64,000 bases of DNA, taken from positions 186,001-250,000 of the forward strand of contig CAVTVK010000003.1 in the NCBI GenBank assembly GCA_963738135.1. Direction: 5' to 3'. Below the pieces are notes generated by a model. The model had not been told where the DNA came from. It worked only from the letters and a program-made list of their open reading frames with translations, and made no database searches. Shown here piece by piece: positions 1 through 9,581 of the stretch (positions within the stretch are counted from its first letter, which is position 1; every line of letters begins with the position of its first letter). Source of the stretch: Bog-473 sp963738135 (lineage in GTDB: Bacteria; Actinomycetota; Acidimicrobiia; Acidimicrobiales; RAAP-2). The position numbers were made by a program, and so were the translations under genes.

Positions 1-1170
1 GAGCGCGCCGATGGAGAAGCCGACGGAGCGCACGCGGGACGGTATGGCAAGAGAGAGCGCGGCCAGGACGCCGGGTCCCACGATGGCGAGCGACGCGTCG
101 ATGCCGGCGTTGCCGATGAAGGCCACCGGGACGTTCGGCGCCAGTGCGAACAAGACGGCGAAGCCGGCGGCCACCATGGACGCCACGGCCAGCATGCGGA
201 ACACGAGGCCGATGTCCCGCTGGGCGAGGCGGGTGGCGATGGCAGCGCCGACGGCGAGACCCACGAGGTCGAAGACCTGAATCGGTGCGATCAGGTAGGC
301 CCGCTGGACGGCGTCGAGGTGGAACGTCTCCTGGTACTGCAGCGAGGCGAGGGAGGTGAATCCGGCGATGGCGGCGGCCAGGAAGGGCAGGGCGATGAAG
401 ATCCGGCGCAGCACGCCGATCTTCCAGACCGTCCGCCAAGCCTCCCCGAGCGACGGCGGGGTCTCGACCGGGATCTCGATCGCGACCGCCGCCGGTGTGG
501 TCGCGGGAGCCGGCGTGTCGTCCAGCAGGGCGGGCTCCCCGCGCTCGGAGGCGAGCATCTGCTCGCTCAGCTCTATTTGCTCGTGGCGTCCACGGACCGG
601 CTCGCGCAGGCGTAGGCCGACGACCACCACGACCACGATGGGCACGGCGAAGAAGAAGAAGGGGGCGCGCCAGCTGAAGACGGAGGCGAGGCCGGCGCCG
701 AGGAGGACGCCGACGATGGCCCCGATGCTGATGCCGGAGCGGTGGGCCGAGTAGACGCGGGGCCGCGCCGGGACGGGGTAGTAGTCGGCCAGGAGCGAGT
801 TGTGGGTCGGGAAGATAACGGCCTGCCCCATGGAGACTCCCACCAACATGATGGTGGCGACCACGATCCCCTGGGCCAGGCCGAGGCCGATGGAGAAGGC
901 GGCGCCGACGATCGCGCCGATGAGCGCGATCCGCACGCGGTTGGTGCGGTCTGCGAGCACGGCGATGGGCAGTGTGCAGGCCAGCGCCGCCGCGCCGGCG
1001 ATGGCGACGATGAGCAGGATGCCCGCGTTGGTGAGATGGAACGCGTCGCGGATGTTCGGCGTCAGGACGTTGAACGCGCTCTGGGTCGCCTGGTCCAAGA
1101 GTTCGATCCCGAACAGCACCCCGAGAGGGAACAGCGAGGCACCACCGCCGAGCTTGGCCAGCCGGCTCAC
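1..1170 (-). CDS. MFS transporter, C-terminus cut by window edge
   Basis: Reading the minus strand from a GTG at 1170 gives 390 open codons running off the window. The product is hydrophobic with repeated membrane segments. It has an MFS-like loop (LADRTNRVRIALIGA) after the second or third helix and a hydrophilic central loop around residues 195-245, as expected between the two six-helix halves. The GTG overlaps the stop of the upstream LivHM permease by four bases (GTGA), so the two are translationally coupled. An MFS protein inside a branched-chain amino acid ABC operon is unusual. An ABC ATPase could be fused to its missing end or encoded next to it, but this cannot be seen. Family call is secure; substrate unknown. 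Confidence 0.8.
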   Translation of the reverse strand, partial: MSRLAKLGGGASLFPLGVLFGIELLDQATQSAFNVLTPNIRDAFHLTNAGILLIVAIAGAAALACTLPIAVLADRTNRVRIALIGAIVGAAFSIGLGLAQGIVVATIMLVGVSMGQAVIFPTHNSLLADYYPVPARPRVYSAHRSGISIGAIVGVLLGAGLASVFSWRAPFFFFAVPIVVVVVVGLRLREPVRGRHEQIELSEQMLASERGEPALLDDTPAPATTPAAVAIEIPVETPPSLGEAWRTVWKIGVLRRIFIALPFLAAAIAGFTSLASLQYQETFHLDAVQRAYLIAPIQVFDLVGLAVGAAIATRLAQRDIGLVFRMLAVASMVAAGFAVLFALAPNVPVAFIGNAGIDASLAIVGPGVLAALSLAIPSRVRSVGFSIGAL

Positions 1171-3171
1171 GGCACCAGCGCTCCCTCGACCGGGTCGGGG
1201 AGGCCGGGCGGGGCGGCCCGGTGTCGTCGGGCCAGGCCGGCGAGGGCCCAGTCACGCAGGTCGTAGCAGAGGCCCGCCAGCCCGCGGGGGAAGAGGATCA
1301 GCACGATCAGCACTCCGAGGGCGGATGGGAAGAGCTGCCAGCTCGGCGGCAGGTAGATGGTGCTGCCCTCGACGATGGCGGCGCCGAGGATGGCGCCGAA
1401 GGCCGACCCCAGCCCGCCGACGGCCGTCGAGGTAAAGACAATGAGGCTGGCCGGTACGAGGAACGACGTCTCCTCGTACTGCTGGTTCACCACCAGGAGG
1501 AGGCATCCGGCCAGGCCGGCGATGAAGCCGGAGATGGCGAAGGCGGTCAGCTTCGCCCACACGACGCGGACGCCGTAGCCCGAGGCCGCCCGCTGGTTGG
1601 CGGGCAGGGCGCGCAGCACGCGGCCGGTGCGGCTGTGGCGCAGGCCGTGCAGCGCCACGAGCACGAGCACGAGCACGCCCAGGCACAGCTCGAAGACGGC
1701 TGATTGCGTGGTGATGGAGAGCCCGAAGAGGTAGGGCGTCCCGAGCTGGCTCTGGGGGATCCAGGAGAATTCCGCCCGGACCAGCAGGTAGCCGGAGGCG
1801 GCCAGGCTGAAGGCCAGCGTGGTCACGGCGGCGAACATGCCGTCGAGGCGCAGGGTGGGAATGCCAACCACCACGGCCACCACCGCCGCCGCGGCTCCGG
1901 CCAGGAGGAGGGCGAGGCTGAGGTCCCAGTGCCAGTCGAGGAGCGCCACGGCGCTGACGGCGGCGCCGACGGCGGCAAAGGACATCTGGCCGAGGCTGAC
2001 CTGCCCCGACCATCCCGTGAGCACGACGACGGAGCAGCCGACCATGGCCAACACGAGGAGCGCGGAGCCGCGGATGAGTTCACCGGGGCCCATCCACAGG
2101 GGCAGGGTGCAAACGGCGGCAAAGGCGACGAGCGCGGCCACCGGCGTGCCCACCCGCACTTCCGTGAGGTCGCGCAGCGATGCAGGCAGGTCGCGCACGC
2201 TGCCGGCCAGGGCCAACGAGGACTCGACCTCGCGATCGGTGCGGTTGGCCAGCAGCTGGCGCACCACGATGGCGGCGAACACCACGCCGGCGAGGACCGC
2301 CAGCCCGAGCGCCGGATTCGTCGGATCGTCCCAGGCCACGGCCTGCTGCAGGATCCCGAGCGCCACCGCCGAGGCGGCGATGACGGGCAGCTCGCTGAAG
2401 TTGCCCAGGGCCAGCGCGGCCAGGGCGGTGACGAGGGCGGTCAGGCCGTACGTCGGGTCGAGCGGGAGCCCGAGGATGGCGGCCTGGAAGAAGATGCTGA
2501 CGAAGGACAGAACGCCGGCGACCACCCAGGTCACCGACTGGAGGCGTCCGACCGGGATGCCGAGCATGGAAGCGCGGATCGCGCCGGTCGCCGACCGCCT
2601 GGACCGCGAGCCCGACATCGCTCCGGGTGAACCAGATGGAGACGCCCGCCAGGCACGCCACCGAGACGATGACCGCCACGAGGTCGTCGGCGTTGAAGAC
2701 GACGGGCCCGACGTGCCAGGAGAGGTGCCACGGGAAGGAAACCGTGGCGCTGGCGATAGGCGTCTGGCCCCAGATCCGCGGAATGAGGAGGCTCAGGACC
2801 ACGAGGAGCTGGGCCAGCCCGATGGTGGCCACGGTCAGGATGAGCCGTGGTGAGCGGCGGAAGCGGCGCACGACCAGGATCTCGACGGTGGCCGTCAGGA
2901 GCAGCGAGGCCACCAGTCCCGTGGCCAGGCCGAGGAAGTAGTTGACGCCTGAGAAGGCGATCAGGCCGACAGCGAGGACGGCGGGCGCCGTGCCCAGGTC
3001 GCCCTGGGCGAAGTTGATGATCTTGTTCAGGCGGTAGGTGAGCCCGAGGCCGACCGCCATGAGTGACCCGAGCAGCCCGAGCACGGCGCCCTGGAGCCAC
3101 ACCCCGAACGGGATCGGGAACAAGATGAGCTGAACGGCCAGCACCGCACCGACGGAGACGACCGCCGCCAC
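1167..3171 (-). CDS. fused branched-chain amino acid-type ABC permease (LivH-LivM), one frameshift
   Basis: The N-terminal half is LivH-like: it has the motif GLTYRLNKIINFAQGDLG and ends in GLAVQAVGDR. The C-terminal half is LivM-like (LTGWSGQVSLGQMSF, then TAVGGLGSAFGAILGA). The two halves lie in different frames. Skipping one base near 2580-2598 joins VGDR to AIRASMLGIPV exactly as the family requires and yields about 667 aa, a natural LivH-LivM fusion. No Liv ATPase or binding protein is visible; they may lie beyond the left edge. Start chosen is GTG at 3171; an in-frame stop lies shortly upstream. The product is an inner-membrane channel subunit for uptake of a hydrophobic amino acid or other carboxylate; substrate not determined. 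The break is probably a sequencing indel. Confidence 0.8.
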
Positions 3172-3479
3172 CGCGGTCGACGAACGCCCCCGCGAACGCA
3201 GATGGGTGCTCAGCGACTCATGCCTTTGTCATGGCGTCATGCCGCATTGGCGAACTTGCCCCCCCGGGTAGCTCACTTCCTCACCTGCTCGTGCGCGCTC
3301 AGGGTAGTGGTCCGGTGCGGCCCGTGCCGGGCACATCCCCAGGGGTTGCACCGAGCCTCGTTGCCGCGGGTTTCGGGGAGTCCGCGCGGTTGCCTAGTGT
3401 CGAGGGTGGTTCTTGGACACAGCGGGCGAACGCAGCAGGCACCGCGGCCCCGTGCAACCCCCCAACGACGAATCGAGGA
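3172..3479. other. intergenic region between divergent transport operons
   Basis: This 308-base gap separates the minus-strand LivHM operon from the plus-strand ABC exporter and must hold both promoters. I see no convincing -35/-10 pair, operator palindrome or RNA gene. An open frame extends upstream from the exporter ATPase through the region, but its residues do not look like a conserved protein. Confidence 0.4.
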
Positions 3480-4247
3480 ATGGTGACGCTCACCGACCCT
3501 GTAACGGCAGCACCACGCCCGGCCTCGCCGGCGGCGCACGCGGTCGAACTGCGCAAGACGTACGGCACGGGACAGGCGACGGTGCACGCCCTCGCTGGCA
3601 TCGACGTCACATTCGAGCGCGGCCGCTTCACCGCGGTCATGGGCCCGTCGGGATCGGGGAAGTCCACGCTGATGCACTGCATGGCCGGGCTCGACCGGCC
3701 GACCTCGGGCCAGTCCTTCGTCGGCGACCTCGACATTGGTGCGCTCGACGACGCCGGCCTGACCCAGATGCGGCGCGACCACATTGGCTTCGTTTTCCAG
3801 TCCTTCAACCTCGTGCCGACGCTCACGGCCGGCGAGAACATCACCCTGCCGGTGGACCTAGCCGGGCGGAAGGTGGACAAGGAGTGGTTCGACTACCTCG
3901 TCGACCAGCTCGGCATCGGCGATCGGCTGGCGCACCGGCCCGGCGAGATGTCGGGGGGCCAGCAGCAGCGCTGCGCCTGCGCCCGGGCGCTGATCAACCG
4001 CCCCGACCTCGTGTTCGCCGACGAGCCCACCGGGAACCTGGACTCCAACTCCACGACCGAGATGCTGTCGTTCCTGCGCCGTTCGGTCACCGAGTTCGGC
4101 CAGTCCATCGTCATGGTGACCCACGACCCGCACGGGGCGGCCTACGCCGACCGGGTGGTCTTCCTGGCCGACGGAAGCATCGTCGACGAGCTGGCGCAGC
4201 CGACCGCCGACCTGGTGCTGGAGCGCATCCGCACCTTGGGGACCTGA
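3480..4247 (+). CDS. ABC transporter ATPase, MacB/LolD type
   Basis: The 255-aa ATPase powers the permease encoded immediately downstream. Walker A (GPSGSGKS) lies at residues 55-62, followed by the Q-loop (FVFQSFNLVPTLTAGENI), the signature MSGGQQQR, Walker B (LVFADEPTGNLD) and the switch histidine (VMVTHD). The EPTGNLDS stretch is typical of the MacB/LolD/FtsE group that drives FtsX-fold permeases rather than importers. ATG at 3480 follows CGAGGA and is followed at once by an in-frame GTG. The gene ends one base before the permease ATG, so the two form one transport unit. Likely role: export or mechanotransmission at the membrane; substrate unknown. Confidence 0.93.
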   Translation: MVTLTDPVTAAPRPASPAAHAVELRKTYGTGQATVHALAGIDVTFERGRFTAVMGPSGSGKSTLMHCMAGLDRPTSGQSFVGDLDIGALDDAGLTQMRRDHIGFVFQSFNLVPTLTAGENITLPVDLAGRKVDKEWFDYLVDQLGIGDRLAHRPGEMSGGQQQRCACARALINRPDLVFADEPTGNLDSNSTTEMLSFLRRSVTEFGQSIVMVTHDPHGAAYADRVVFLADGSIVDELAQPTADLVLERIRTLGT

Positions 4248-4248
4248 C

Positions 4249-6768
4249 ATGTGGCGCGTCACCATCAAGGGACTGCTGGCGCACAAGTTGCGGCTCGCCC
4301 TCACCGCGCTGTCCATCGTGTTGGGGGTCACGTTCATCGCCGGGACCTTCGTGCTCACCGACACGCTGCACAACACGTTCAACACCCTGTTCAGCAACAT
4401 CTACCAGAACATCGACTTCCAGGTGCGCGGCGTGGCGCAGTTCGGCAGCGGGGGTACCGCCACCCGCAACCCCGTCCCCGAGTCGGTCGTATCGACGGTG
4501 CGCAGCGTCCCCGGCGTCGAGGCCGCCCAAGGCTCGGTCACCGGCTACGCCCAGTACATCTCGCCGGCGGGCAAGGCGATCACGACCGGCGGCGCGCCGA
4601 CCCTCGGGTTCGCCTTCGACCCCAACCCGAAGCTCTCGCCGCTCCGGCTGGCCCAAGGGACGGCCCCGACCACACCCCATGACGTCGTGATGGACCTCGG
4701 CACGGCGCAGAAGTACCACTTCAAGGTCGGGCAGAACGTCCGCATTCTGCTCAAGGGCCCGACGAGGACGTTCACCATCTCCGGCCTGGCGCGCTTCGGC
4801 ACCGCCAACAACCTGGCCGGGGCGACGCTCGCCGCGTTCGACATTCCGACGGCGCAGACCCTGCTGGGCGAGCCCGGTCAATTCGACTCCATCAACGTCA
4901 TCACCCAACCGGGCGCCGACAAGGCGACGGTGGAGCACGCCATCGCGCGGGCTCTGCCGCGCGGCGAGGAGGTGGTGACCGGTCAGACCGTGATTGACGA
5001 GGCGACGGGCTCCATCAGCCAGGCGCTGGGGTTCTTCAACACGGCGCTGCTCGTCTTCGCCTTCATCGCGCTCTTCGTAGGCGGCTTCACCATCCTGAAC
5101 ACGTTCTCCATCATCGTGGGCCAGCGCACCCGCGAGCTGGCGCTGTTGCGCATCGTGGGCGCGAGTCGCCGCCAGGTCTTTCGCTCCGTGATGCTCGAGG
5201 CGGCGATCGTGGGACTGGTCTCGTCCCTGATCGGCCTCGGCCTCGGAGTGCTGGCCGCGCTCGGTCTCGAGGCTCTGTTGAGCGGGTTCGGCGTGACGCT
5301 GCCGTCCGGCCCGCTCGCCTTCGAGGCCCGCACGGTGATCGTCTGCCTGGTGGTCGGCGTGGGCGTGACGGTGGTGTCGGCCATCAGCCCTGCCCGGCGG
5401 GCCGTGCGCATCGCGCCGGTGGCCGCTGTCTCGGACCAGTCGAGCGAGGTGGAGATCTCGCTGCGCCGCAGGTTCACATGGGGGATCAGCATCACACTGC
5501 TCGGCGTCGTCGCGCTGGCCATCGGCCTCACCGCGCCGCAGATCGCCTTGGTCGGTCTCGGGGCCATCCTGATCTTCGTCGGCGTGGCCAGGCTGGCCCC
5601 GGCGGTGGCGCGACCGATGGCCAGCGTCATCGGTCGCCCCCTGGCCCGCCTCCTCGGCATGTCGGGCCGGCTTGGGCGGGAGAACTCCATGCGCAGTCCG
5701 CGCCGCACGGCGCAGACGGCGTCGGCCCTCATGGTCGGGCTGGCGCTGGTCTCGGCGATCGCCGTCTTCGGCGCCTCCCTTTCTCGGTCCGCCACCAGCA
5801 GCGTGGACAACGCCATCAGCGCCGACTACATCATCAGCACCCCCAACAACGCCCAGGGTGGGTTCAGCAATGCGGTGGGGCCGACTGCGGCGAAGGTCAA
5901 CGGGGTCACCGCGACCTCCACCGTCTATCAGGACCAGTTCGAGCTGAAGGGCTCGCTGGAGAGCCTGACGGCGGTGTCGACGCGCAACCTGTCCGACACG
6001 GTGATCCTCAACATGACCGAAGGGTCCTCGGCGACGCTGGCCGACGGTCAGCTGCTGATCGACACCACGACGGCGAACTCGAAGCATCTCGCCGCCGGCG
6101 ACACGGTGCCGGTGAAGTTCGCCAAGACGGGGCGCACCACCATGCGGATCGGCGGCGTGTTCAAGGCCAATGCATTGATCGGCAAGTACCTCGTCGGGGA
6201 CCCCTTCTTCCTCGCCCACTTCGAGAACGACCTGCCGGTGGCCGTCCTCTTGCAGACCGACGGGAGTCCCGGCGTGGACAAAAGCATCACGCACGCGCTG
6301 TCGTCGTATCCGAACCTGAAGATCCAGACCCGGGCTGAGTTCCAAAAGTCCCAGCAACAGCAGGTCAACCAGCTTCTCGGCCTGGTCTACGCGCTCCTCG
6401 CCCTGGCCGTGCTGATCGCCCTGATCGGAATCGTCAACACCCTGATGCTCTCGGTCTTCGAGCGCACGCACGAGATCGGCCTGCTGCGCGCCGTCGGCAT
6501 GAAGCGCCGGCAGATCCGGGCGATGATCCGCTCCGAGTCGGTGATCCTGGCCGTGTTCGGCGCCATCATCGGCATCATCGTCGGGACGGGGCTCGGTATC
6601 GCGCTGGCGTGGTCACTCAAATCGCAGGGGATCACCGACATCGTGGTGCCGTTCACCAGCCTCATCGTCTTCCTGATCCTGGCCGCCCTGCTCGGACTGC
6701 TCGCCGCCAGCTGGCCGGCACGGCGCGCCGCCAAGCTCGACGTACTCGCCGCCATCGCGGCCGAGTAA
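4249..6768 (+). CDS. ABC transporter permease, duplicated FtsX domains
   Basis: The 839-aa integral membrane protein starts with a membrane helix (residues 13-35) followed by a long extracytoplasmic MacB-like domain. A three-helix FtsX block follows (around 255-390), containing the motif NTFSIIVGQRTRELALLRIVGAS. After two further helices the layout repeats: a second outer domain and a C-terminal FtsX block with NTLMLSVFERTHEIGLLRAVGMK. This duplicated arrangement is the usual actinobacterial partner of MacB-type ATPases. It starts one base after the ATPase stop. Substrate is unknown; in other actinobacteria such pairs handle peptides, lipids or envelope stress. Confidence 0.92.
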   Translation: MWRVTIKGLLAHKLRLALTALSIVLGVTFIAGTFVLTDTLHNTFNTLFSNIYQNIDFQVRGVAQFGSGGTATRNPVPESVVSTVRSVPGVEAAQGSVTGYAQYISPAGKAITTGGAPTLGFAFDPNPKLSPLRLAQGTAPTTPHDVVMDLGTAQKYHFKVGQNVRILLKGPTRTFTISGLARFGTANNLAGATLAAFDIPTAQTLLGEPGQFDSINVITQPGADKATVEHAIARALPRGEEVVTGQTVIDEATGSISQALGFFNTALLVFAFIALFVGGFTILNTFSIIVGQRTRELALLRIVGASRRQVFRSVMLEAAIVGLVSSLIGLGLGVLAALGLEALLSGFGVTLPSGPLAFEARTVIVCLVVGVGVTVVSAISPARRAVRIAPVAAVSDQSSEVEISLRRRFTWGISITLLGVVALAIGLTAPQIALVGLGAILIFVGVARLAPAVARPMASVIGRPLARLLGMSGRLGRENSMRSPRRTAQTASALMVGLALVSAIAVFGASLSRSATSSVDNAISADYIISTPNNAQGGFSNAVGPTAAKVNGVTATSTVYQDQFELKGSLESLTAVSTRNLSDTVILNMTEGSSATLADGQLLIDTTTANSKHLAAGDTVPVKFAKTGRTTMRIGGVFKANALIGKYLVGDPFFLAHFENDLPVAVLLQTDGSPGVDKSITHALSSYPNLKIQTRAEFQKSQQQQVNQLLGLVYALLALAVLIALIGIVNTLMLSVFERTHEIGLLRAVGMKRRQIRAMIRSESVILAVFGAIIGIIVGTGLGIALAWSLKSQGITDIVVPFTSLIVFLILAALLGLLAASWPARRAAKLDVLAAIAAE

Positions 6769-6775
6769 CGCCGGC

Positions 6776-7027
6776 TCAGCTACTGAGGCGCCACTTGATG
6801 GTGACACGCTCGTACGGCTGATTGGCCACCACGGCCACCGCCTTGCGCAATGTGGGGTTGAGGTCGCCGAGGGTCTCGCTGCGCGAGCGCGCGTAGACGT
6901 CGACGTACAGGACATCGCCCCAGCCGTGCGTGGCCAGGGTGTGGGTCACTCGCACGCGCGAGTCCGGTTCGGTTGTCTCCAACACGGCCCGTCGAACGGC
7001 GCTCTGGATCGCACTGTCCGCCCTCAC
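6776..7027 (-). CDS. small protein of unknown function (83 aa)
   Basis: A GTG at 7027 opens an 83-residue frame ending WRLSS. The sequence is mixed alpha/beta with no membrane segment or signal peptide and has natural-looking composition (VRVTHTLATHGWGDVLYVDV). I do not recognise the family. It converges on the exporter permease, with the stops only seven bases apart, and is divergent from the TauD-type gene, sharing its upstream region. A much longer open frame extends further upstream on this strand but is the shadow of the dioxygenase gene. Confidence 0.55.
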   Translation of the reverse strand: MRADSAIQSAVRRAVLETTEPDSRVRVTHTLATHGWGDVLYVDVYARSRSETLGDLNPTLRKAVAVVANQPYERVTIKWRLSS

Positions 7028-7144
7028 GGCGCTGGGACGCGGGTCGTGACGAAGCTCGGCCGGGAAGTCACTTGCGTCAGTATAAGAACGCCCTCGATGG
7101 CCGACCCCTGCAGGGCGAAACGGCTGTTCGGTAGAGTGCCGGGT

Positions 7145-8086
7145 ATGACGACGACGGCTGCCTCGAAGCAGCCCGGCGCCTTTCGCCTGCCGGGCTACAC
7201 CATTGCGGTGGGGCCGTTCACGCACGTGGCGACCGAACGGGATCGTCTCGCCGCATTGCGTTGGCAGCACTTCGACGCGCACCGTCTCGGCGCCACCGTC
7301 GGCGCCGAGATCCACGGCGTGGACCTCACCCGGCCGCTGCCTCATGAGGTCGTAGCCGAGCTCCGGCGGGCCCTGCACGACTACAAGGTCATCTTCTTCC
7401 GGGACCAGCCGATGGACCCGCACCAGCACGTGACCTTCGCGCGTCGCTTCGGCGACCTTGAGGTGCATCCGTTCCTCCCGTCCAACACCGGCGAGCCCGA
7501 ACTGGTTCGCTTCGAGAAGACGGCGGAAGTCAGCGGCTACGAGAATTCCTGGCACCACGACGTGACCTGGCGCGCCCGTCCGTCCATGGGAGCGATCCTC
7601 CACGCCGTATCGGTGCCGGACAGTGGTGGGGACACGCTGTTCTCGGACATGTATGCCGCATACGACGGGCTCGACCAGGCGACGAAGGACGAGATCGACC
7701 AGCTGCAGGCGGTCCACGACTTCACGCAGACGTTCGGGCACTCCCTGTCGGCCGAGGAGCGCCGGAAGGCTCAGGAGCAGTACCCGCCCGTGCGCCACCC
7801 CGTGGTGTGCACGCATCCCGCAACCGGGAAGCTCCACCTCTATGTCAATCGACCGTTCGTAAGCCACGTTGAAGGGCTCGACCGCGAGTCCAGCCTGGGT
7901 TTGCTCGACCGATTGTGCCGCCAGGCCGACGCCCCAGAGCACCAGTGCCGCTTCACCTGGACCAAGGACGCCGTGGCGTTCTGGGACAACCGGGCGGTGC
8001 AGCACTACGCCTCGAGTGACTACTGGCCTCAGCTGCGCTCCATGGAGCGCGCATCGGTGATCGGGACGGTCCCGGTCCGCTCCTGA
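7145..8086 (+). CDS. TauD/TfdA-family Fe(II)/2-oxoglutarate dioxygenase
   Basis: The 313-aa protein has the family layout RLGATVGAEIHGVDL near the N-terminus, then VIFFRDQPM. The iron-binding H-x-D is in NSWHHDVTW (H137, D139), and the distal histidine is in DNRAVQHYA with the 2-oxoglutarate-binding arginine shortly after it. Members hydroxylate taurine, alkyl sulfates, phenoxyacids and similar small acids. The residues around the pocket do not let me name the substrate. ATG at 7145 was chosen because the family start aligns there; upstream codons look non-coding. A TATAAG about 60 bases upstream could be the -10 box. Confidence 0.9.
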   Translation: MTTTAASKQPGAFRLPGYTIAVGPFTHVATERDRLAALRWQHFDAHRLGATVGAEIHGVDLTRPLPHEVVAELRRALHDYKVIFFRDQPMDPHQHVTFARRFGDLEVHPFLPSNTGEPELVRFEKTAEVSGYENSWHHDVTWRARPSMGAILHAVSVPDSGGDTLFSDMYAAYDGLDQATKDEIDQLQAVHDFTQTFGHSLSAEERRKAQEQYPPVRHPVVCTHPATGKLHLYVNRPFVSHVEGLDRESSLGLLDRLCRQADAPEHQCRFTWTKDAVAFWDNRAVQHYASSDYWPQLRSMERASVIGTVPVRS

Positions 8087-8101
8087 CGGGCGGGACGCCC
8101 G
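8087..8101. terminator. hairpin between convergent genes
   Basis: A perfect six-base inverted repeat, CGGGCG-GGA-CGCCCG, begins directly after the dioxygenase stop and sits seven bases from the stop of the converging membrane protein gene. There is no T-tract, so it would be an unconventional or bidirectional terminator. Confidence 0.45.
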
Positions 8102-8108
8102 GCTCGAC

Positions 8109-8777
8109 TCAGGCGAGGGGCGTGTCGGCGGGCCGCCGTCGGGTGAGGAAACTCGTCGGGCCGAGGGACGAATGGGCCAGGAGGATGTAGCCCGAGGCCA
8201 GCATCACGTAGAGCAGGTCCAGAAGCATCGCCAGCGTGCCGCTGCGGCTGGAGCCCAGGCTGCCGAAGACACCCGGAGCGACGAGCGCGAACAGCAGATA
8301 GATGGCGACCGCCAGCGAAAAGATCAGCTGGAGGAGGTAGATGAAGCCGACCACGCCGGCATAGGACTGCATCACCCTCAGATTGGGTCCTGTCGAAGCG
8401 TCGTCACCCCGCGCCACCTCGATCCCCCGGCCGATATGCAGCAACAGCACGGCCCCGAACAGGACGACGAGGAGGCCTCCGATCACGATGGAGCGCGCCA
8501 TGGAGTTGGTCAACGGGGTGAAGTGCGGTGCAATGACCGAGAAGATCGAGGTGACGATCACGACGGAGCCGGCGAAGGTCAGCTGCAGCGAGACGAAGCT
8601 CATGCCGAAGAGATAGACGCTGTGCGACCGCTGTCCCCGCGGGTCCGGCTCGGCCCGGTTGGCCACGATGAGAATGATCGGGATGAGGACGATGACCGAG
8701 AGGATCGCGATGAAGATCGCAGCGAATGCGACGAATCCGCCGGCGAATCCCGCGAACTGGCCTGGAATCATGGTCAT
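8109..8777 (-). CDS. membrane protein of unknown function (about six helices)
   Basis: The 222-aa product is almost wholly membrane-embedded: helices near residues 10-35, 57-80, 92-112, 135-160, 165-185 and 190-210. A polar loop carries ADPRGQRSHS after the first helix. No enzymatic or transport motif is recognised. ATG at 8777 (MTMIPGQF) was chosen; the open frame continues upstream, but that extension is polar and low in coding character. The gene is divergent from the lipoprotein gene at 8925 and convergent with the dioxygenase. Confidence 0.75.
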   Translation of the reverse strand: MTMIPGQFAGFAGGFVAFAAIFIAILSVIVLIPIILIVANRAEPDPRGQRSHSVYLFGMSFVSLQLTFAGSVVIVTSIFSVIAPHFTPLTNSMARSIVIGGLLVVLFGAVLLLHIGRGIEVARGDDASTGPNLRVMQSYAGVVGFIYLLQLIFSLAVAIYLLFALVAPGVFGSLGSSRSGTLAMLLDLLYVMLASGYILLAHSSLGPTSFLTRRRPADTPLA

Positions 8778-8924
8778 GAACGACTCCCGTTCCGGCGCCG
8801 CCCCGGGCACCTCCTCGCACGGTACGCCGCGGTGCGCACCGGGAAGCGGATACCTTCCCGCGCGGTGGGTACAGCGTGGAGCAAGAACCCACATTTTGCG
8901 ACCGGACCGCCGTACACTCGCCGA

Positions 8925-9488
8925 ATGCCCAGGACGCTGCGTGCGTGGTCGATCCGTCTGCTGATCCTTCCGGCCGCCGCGCTCGCGTTTGCTGGCTGCT
9001 CGAGCAGCCCGAGCTCGTCGAGTTCTTCGTCGACGACCTCCACTTCGTCGATGACGACATCGACGACATCGACGACATCGCCGCCGACGACGACGAGCAC
9101 GGCGGCGACGTCAGGCACGCTGGCCCCGCAGACGTCGACGAGCACCGAGTTCTACTCCCCCTCCAAGAACATCAGCTGCGAGATCGACTACAACCTCGGG
9201 CCGAGCGCCCTCACAAGCACGTTGTGCCTCACCATCTCCCCGCCGAAGTCGGTGACGTTGACGACGAACAGCGCACTGAGTGAGTGCACCGGGGAAAACT
9301 GCCTTTCAAATGCGGGGGAGAACACGCCGATTTTGGCCTACGGCCAGTCGATCACCCTGGGTCCGTTCACCTGCGCGTCATCAACGGCAGGCATGAAGTG
9401 CACGCAGTCGAACGGCGACGGTTTCCTCATCTCGAGCGCCGCCACGACGGCGCTCGGCAACGCCCAGGTGGCGGCGGCCCCGGGCTGA
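8925..9488 (+). CDS. secreted lipoprotein with Ser/Thr-rich linker
   Basis: The 187-aa protein begins with a basic N-terminus, a hydrophobic stretch and the lipobox LAFAGC, so it should be lipidated and anchored outside the membrane. A Ser/Thr linker of roughly 45 residues, encoded by TCG/ACG-rich DNA, follows. The folded domain (about residues 70-187) contains four cysteines spaced as two likely disulfides (ISCEIDYN, TLCLTI, SECTGENC, GPFTCAS). It resembles small actinobacterial surface proteins of unknown function. No ligand or enzyme motif is seen. Confidence 0.8.
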   Translation: MPRTLRAWSIRLLILPAAALAFAGCSSSPSSSSSSSTTSTSSMTTSTTSTTSPPTTTSTAATSGTLAPQTSTSTEFYSPSKNISCEIDYNLGPSALTSTLCLTISPPKSVTLTTNSALSECTGENCLSNAGENTPILAYGQSITLGPFTCASSTAGMKCTQSNGDGFLISSAATTALGNAQVAAAPG

Positions 9489-9581
9489 ACCCGGTGCCGT
9501 TTTCGGCGCCTGCTGCCGGGGGGCAAGTGGCCATCCGACCCGGACCGGCGCGGTTTCTGTCCCAAGCGCGAAGATGCCCCC

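Noticed and set aside
1704..2630. Plus-strand open frame of 308 codons across the LivM region
   Set aside because: Composition is Gly/Glu/Gln/His-rich with no domain, typical of antisense of a GC-rich membrane protein gene.
4111..6471. 786-codon minus-strand frame opposite the FtsX permease
   Set aside because: Asp/Arg/Gly/His-rich antisense shadow; the plus-strand permease has clear FtsX domains.
6775..6787. CTCAG-CTA-CTGAG hairpin between the exporter permease and the 83-aa gene
   Set aside because: Only a 5-base stem within a region where one stop codon lies; too weak to call a terminator.
6776..8005. Long minus-strand open frame of 409 codons opposite the TauD gene
   Set aside because: Only its last 83 residues look like protein; the rest is the antisense of a recognised dioxygenase in high-GC DNA.
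9000..9115. TCG/ACG-rich stretch that reads as Asp-rich repeats in another frame
   Set aside because: The lipoprotein frame explains it as a Ser/Thr linker after the lipobox.
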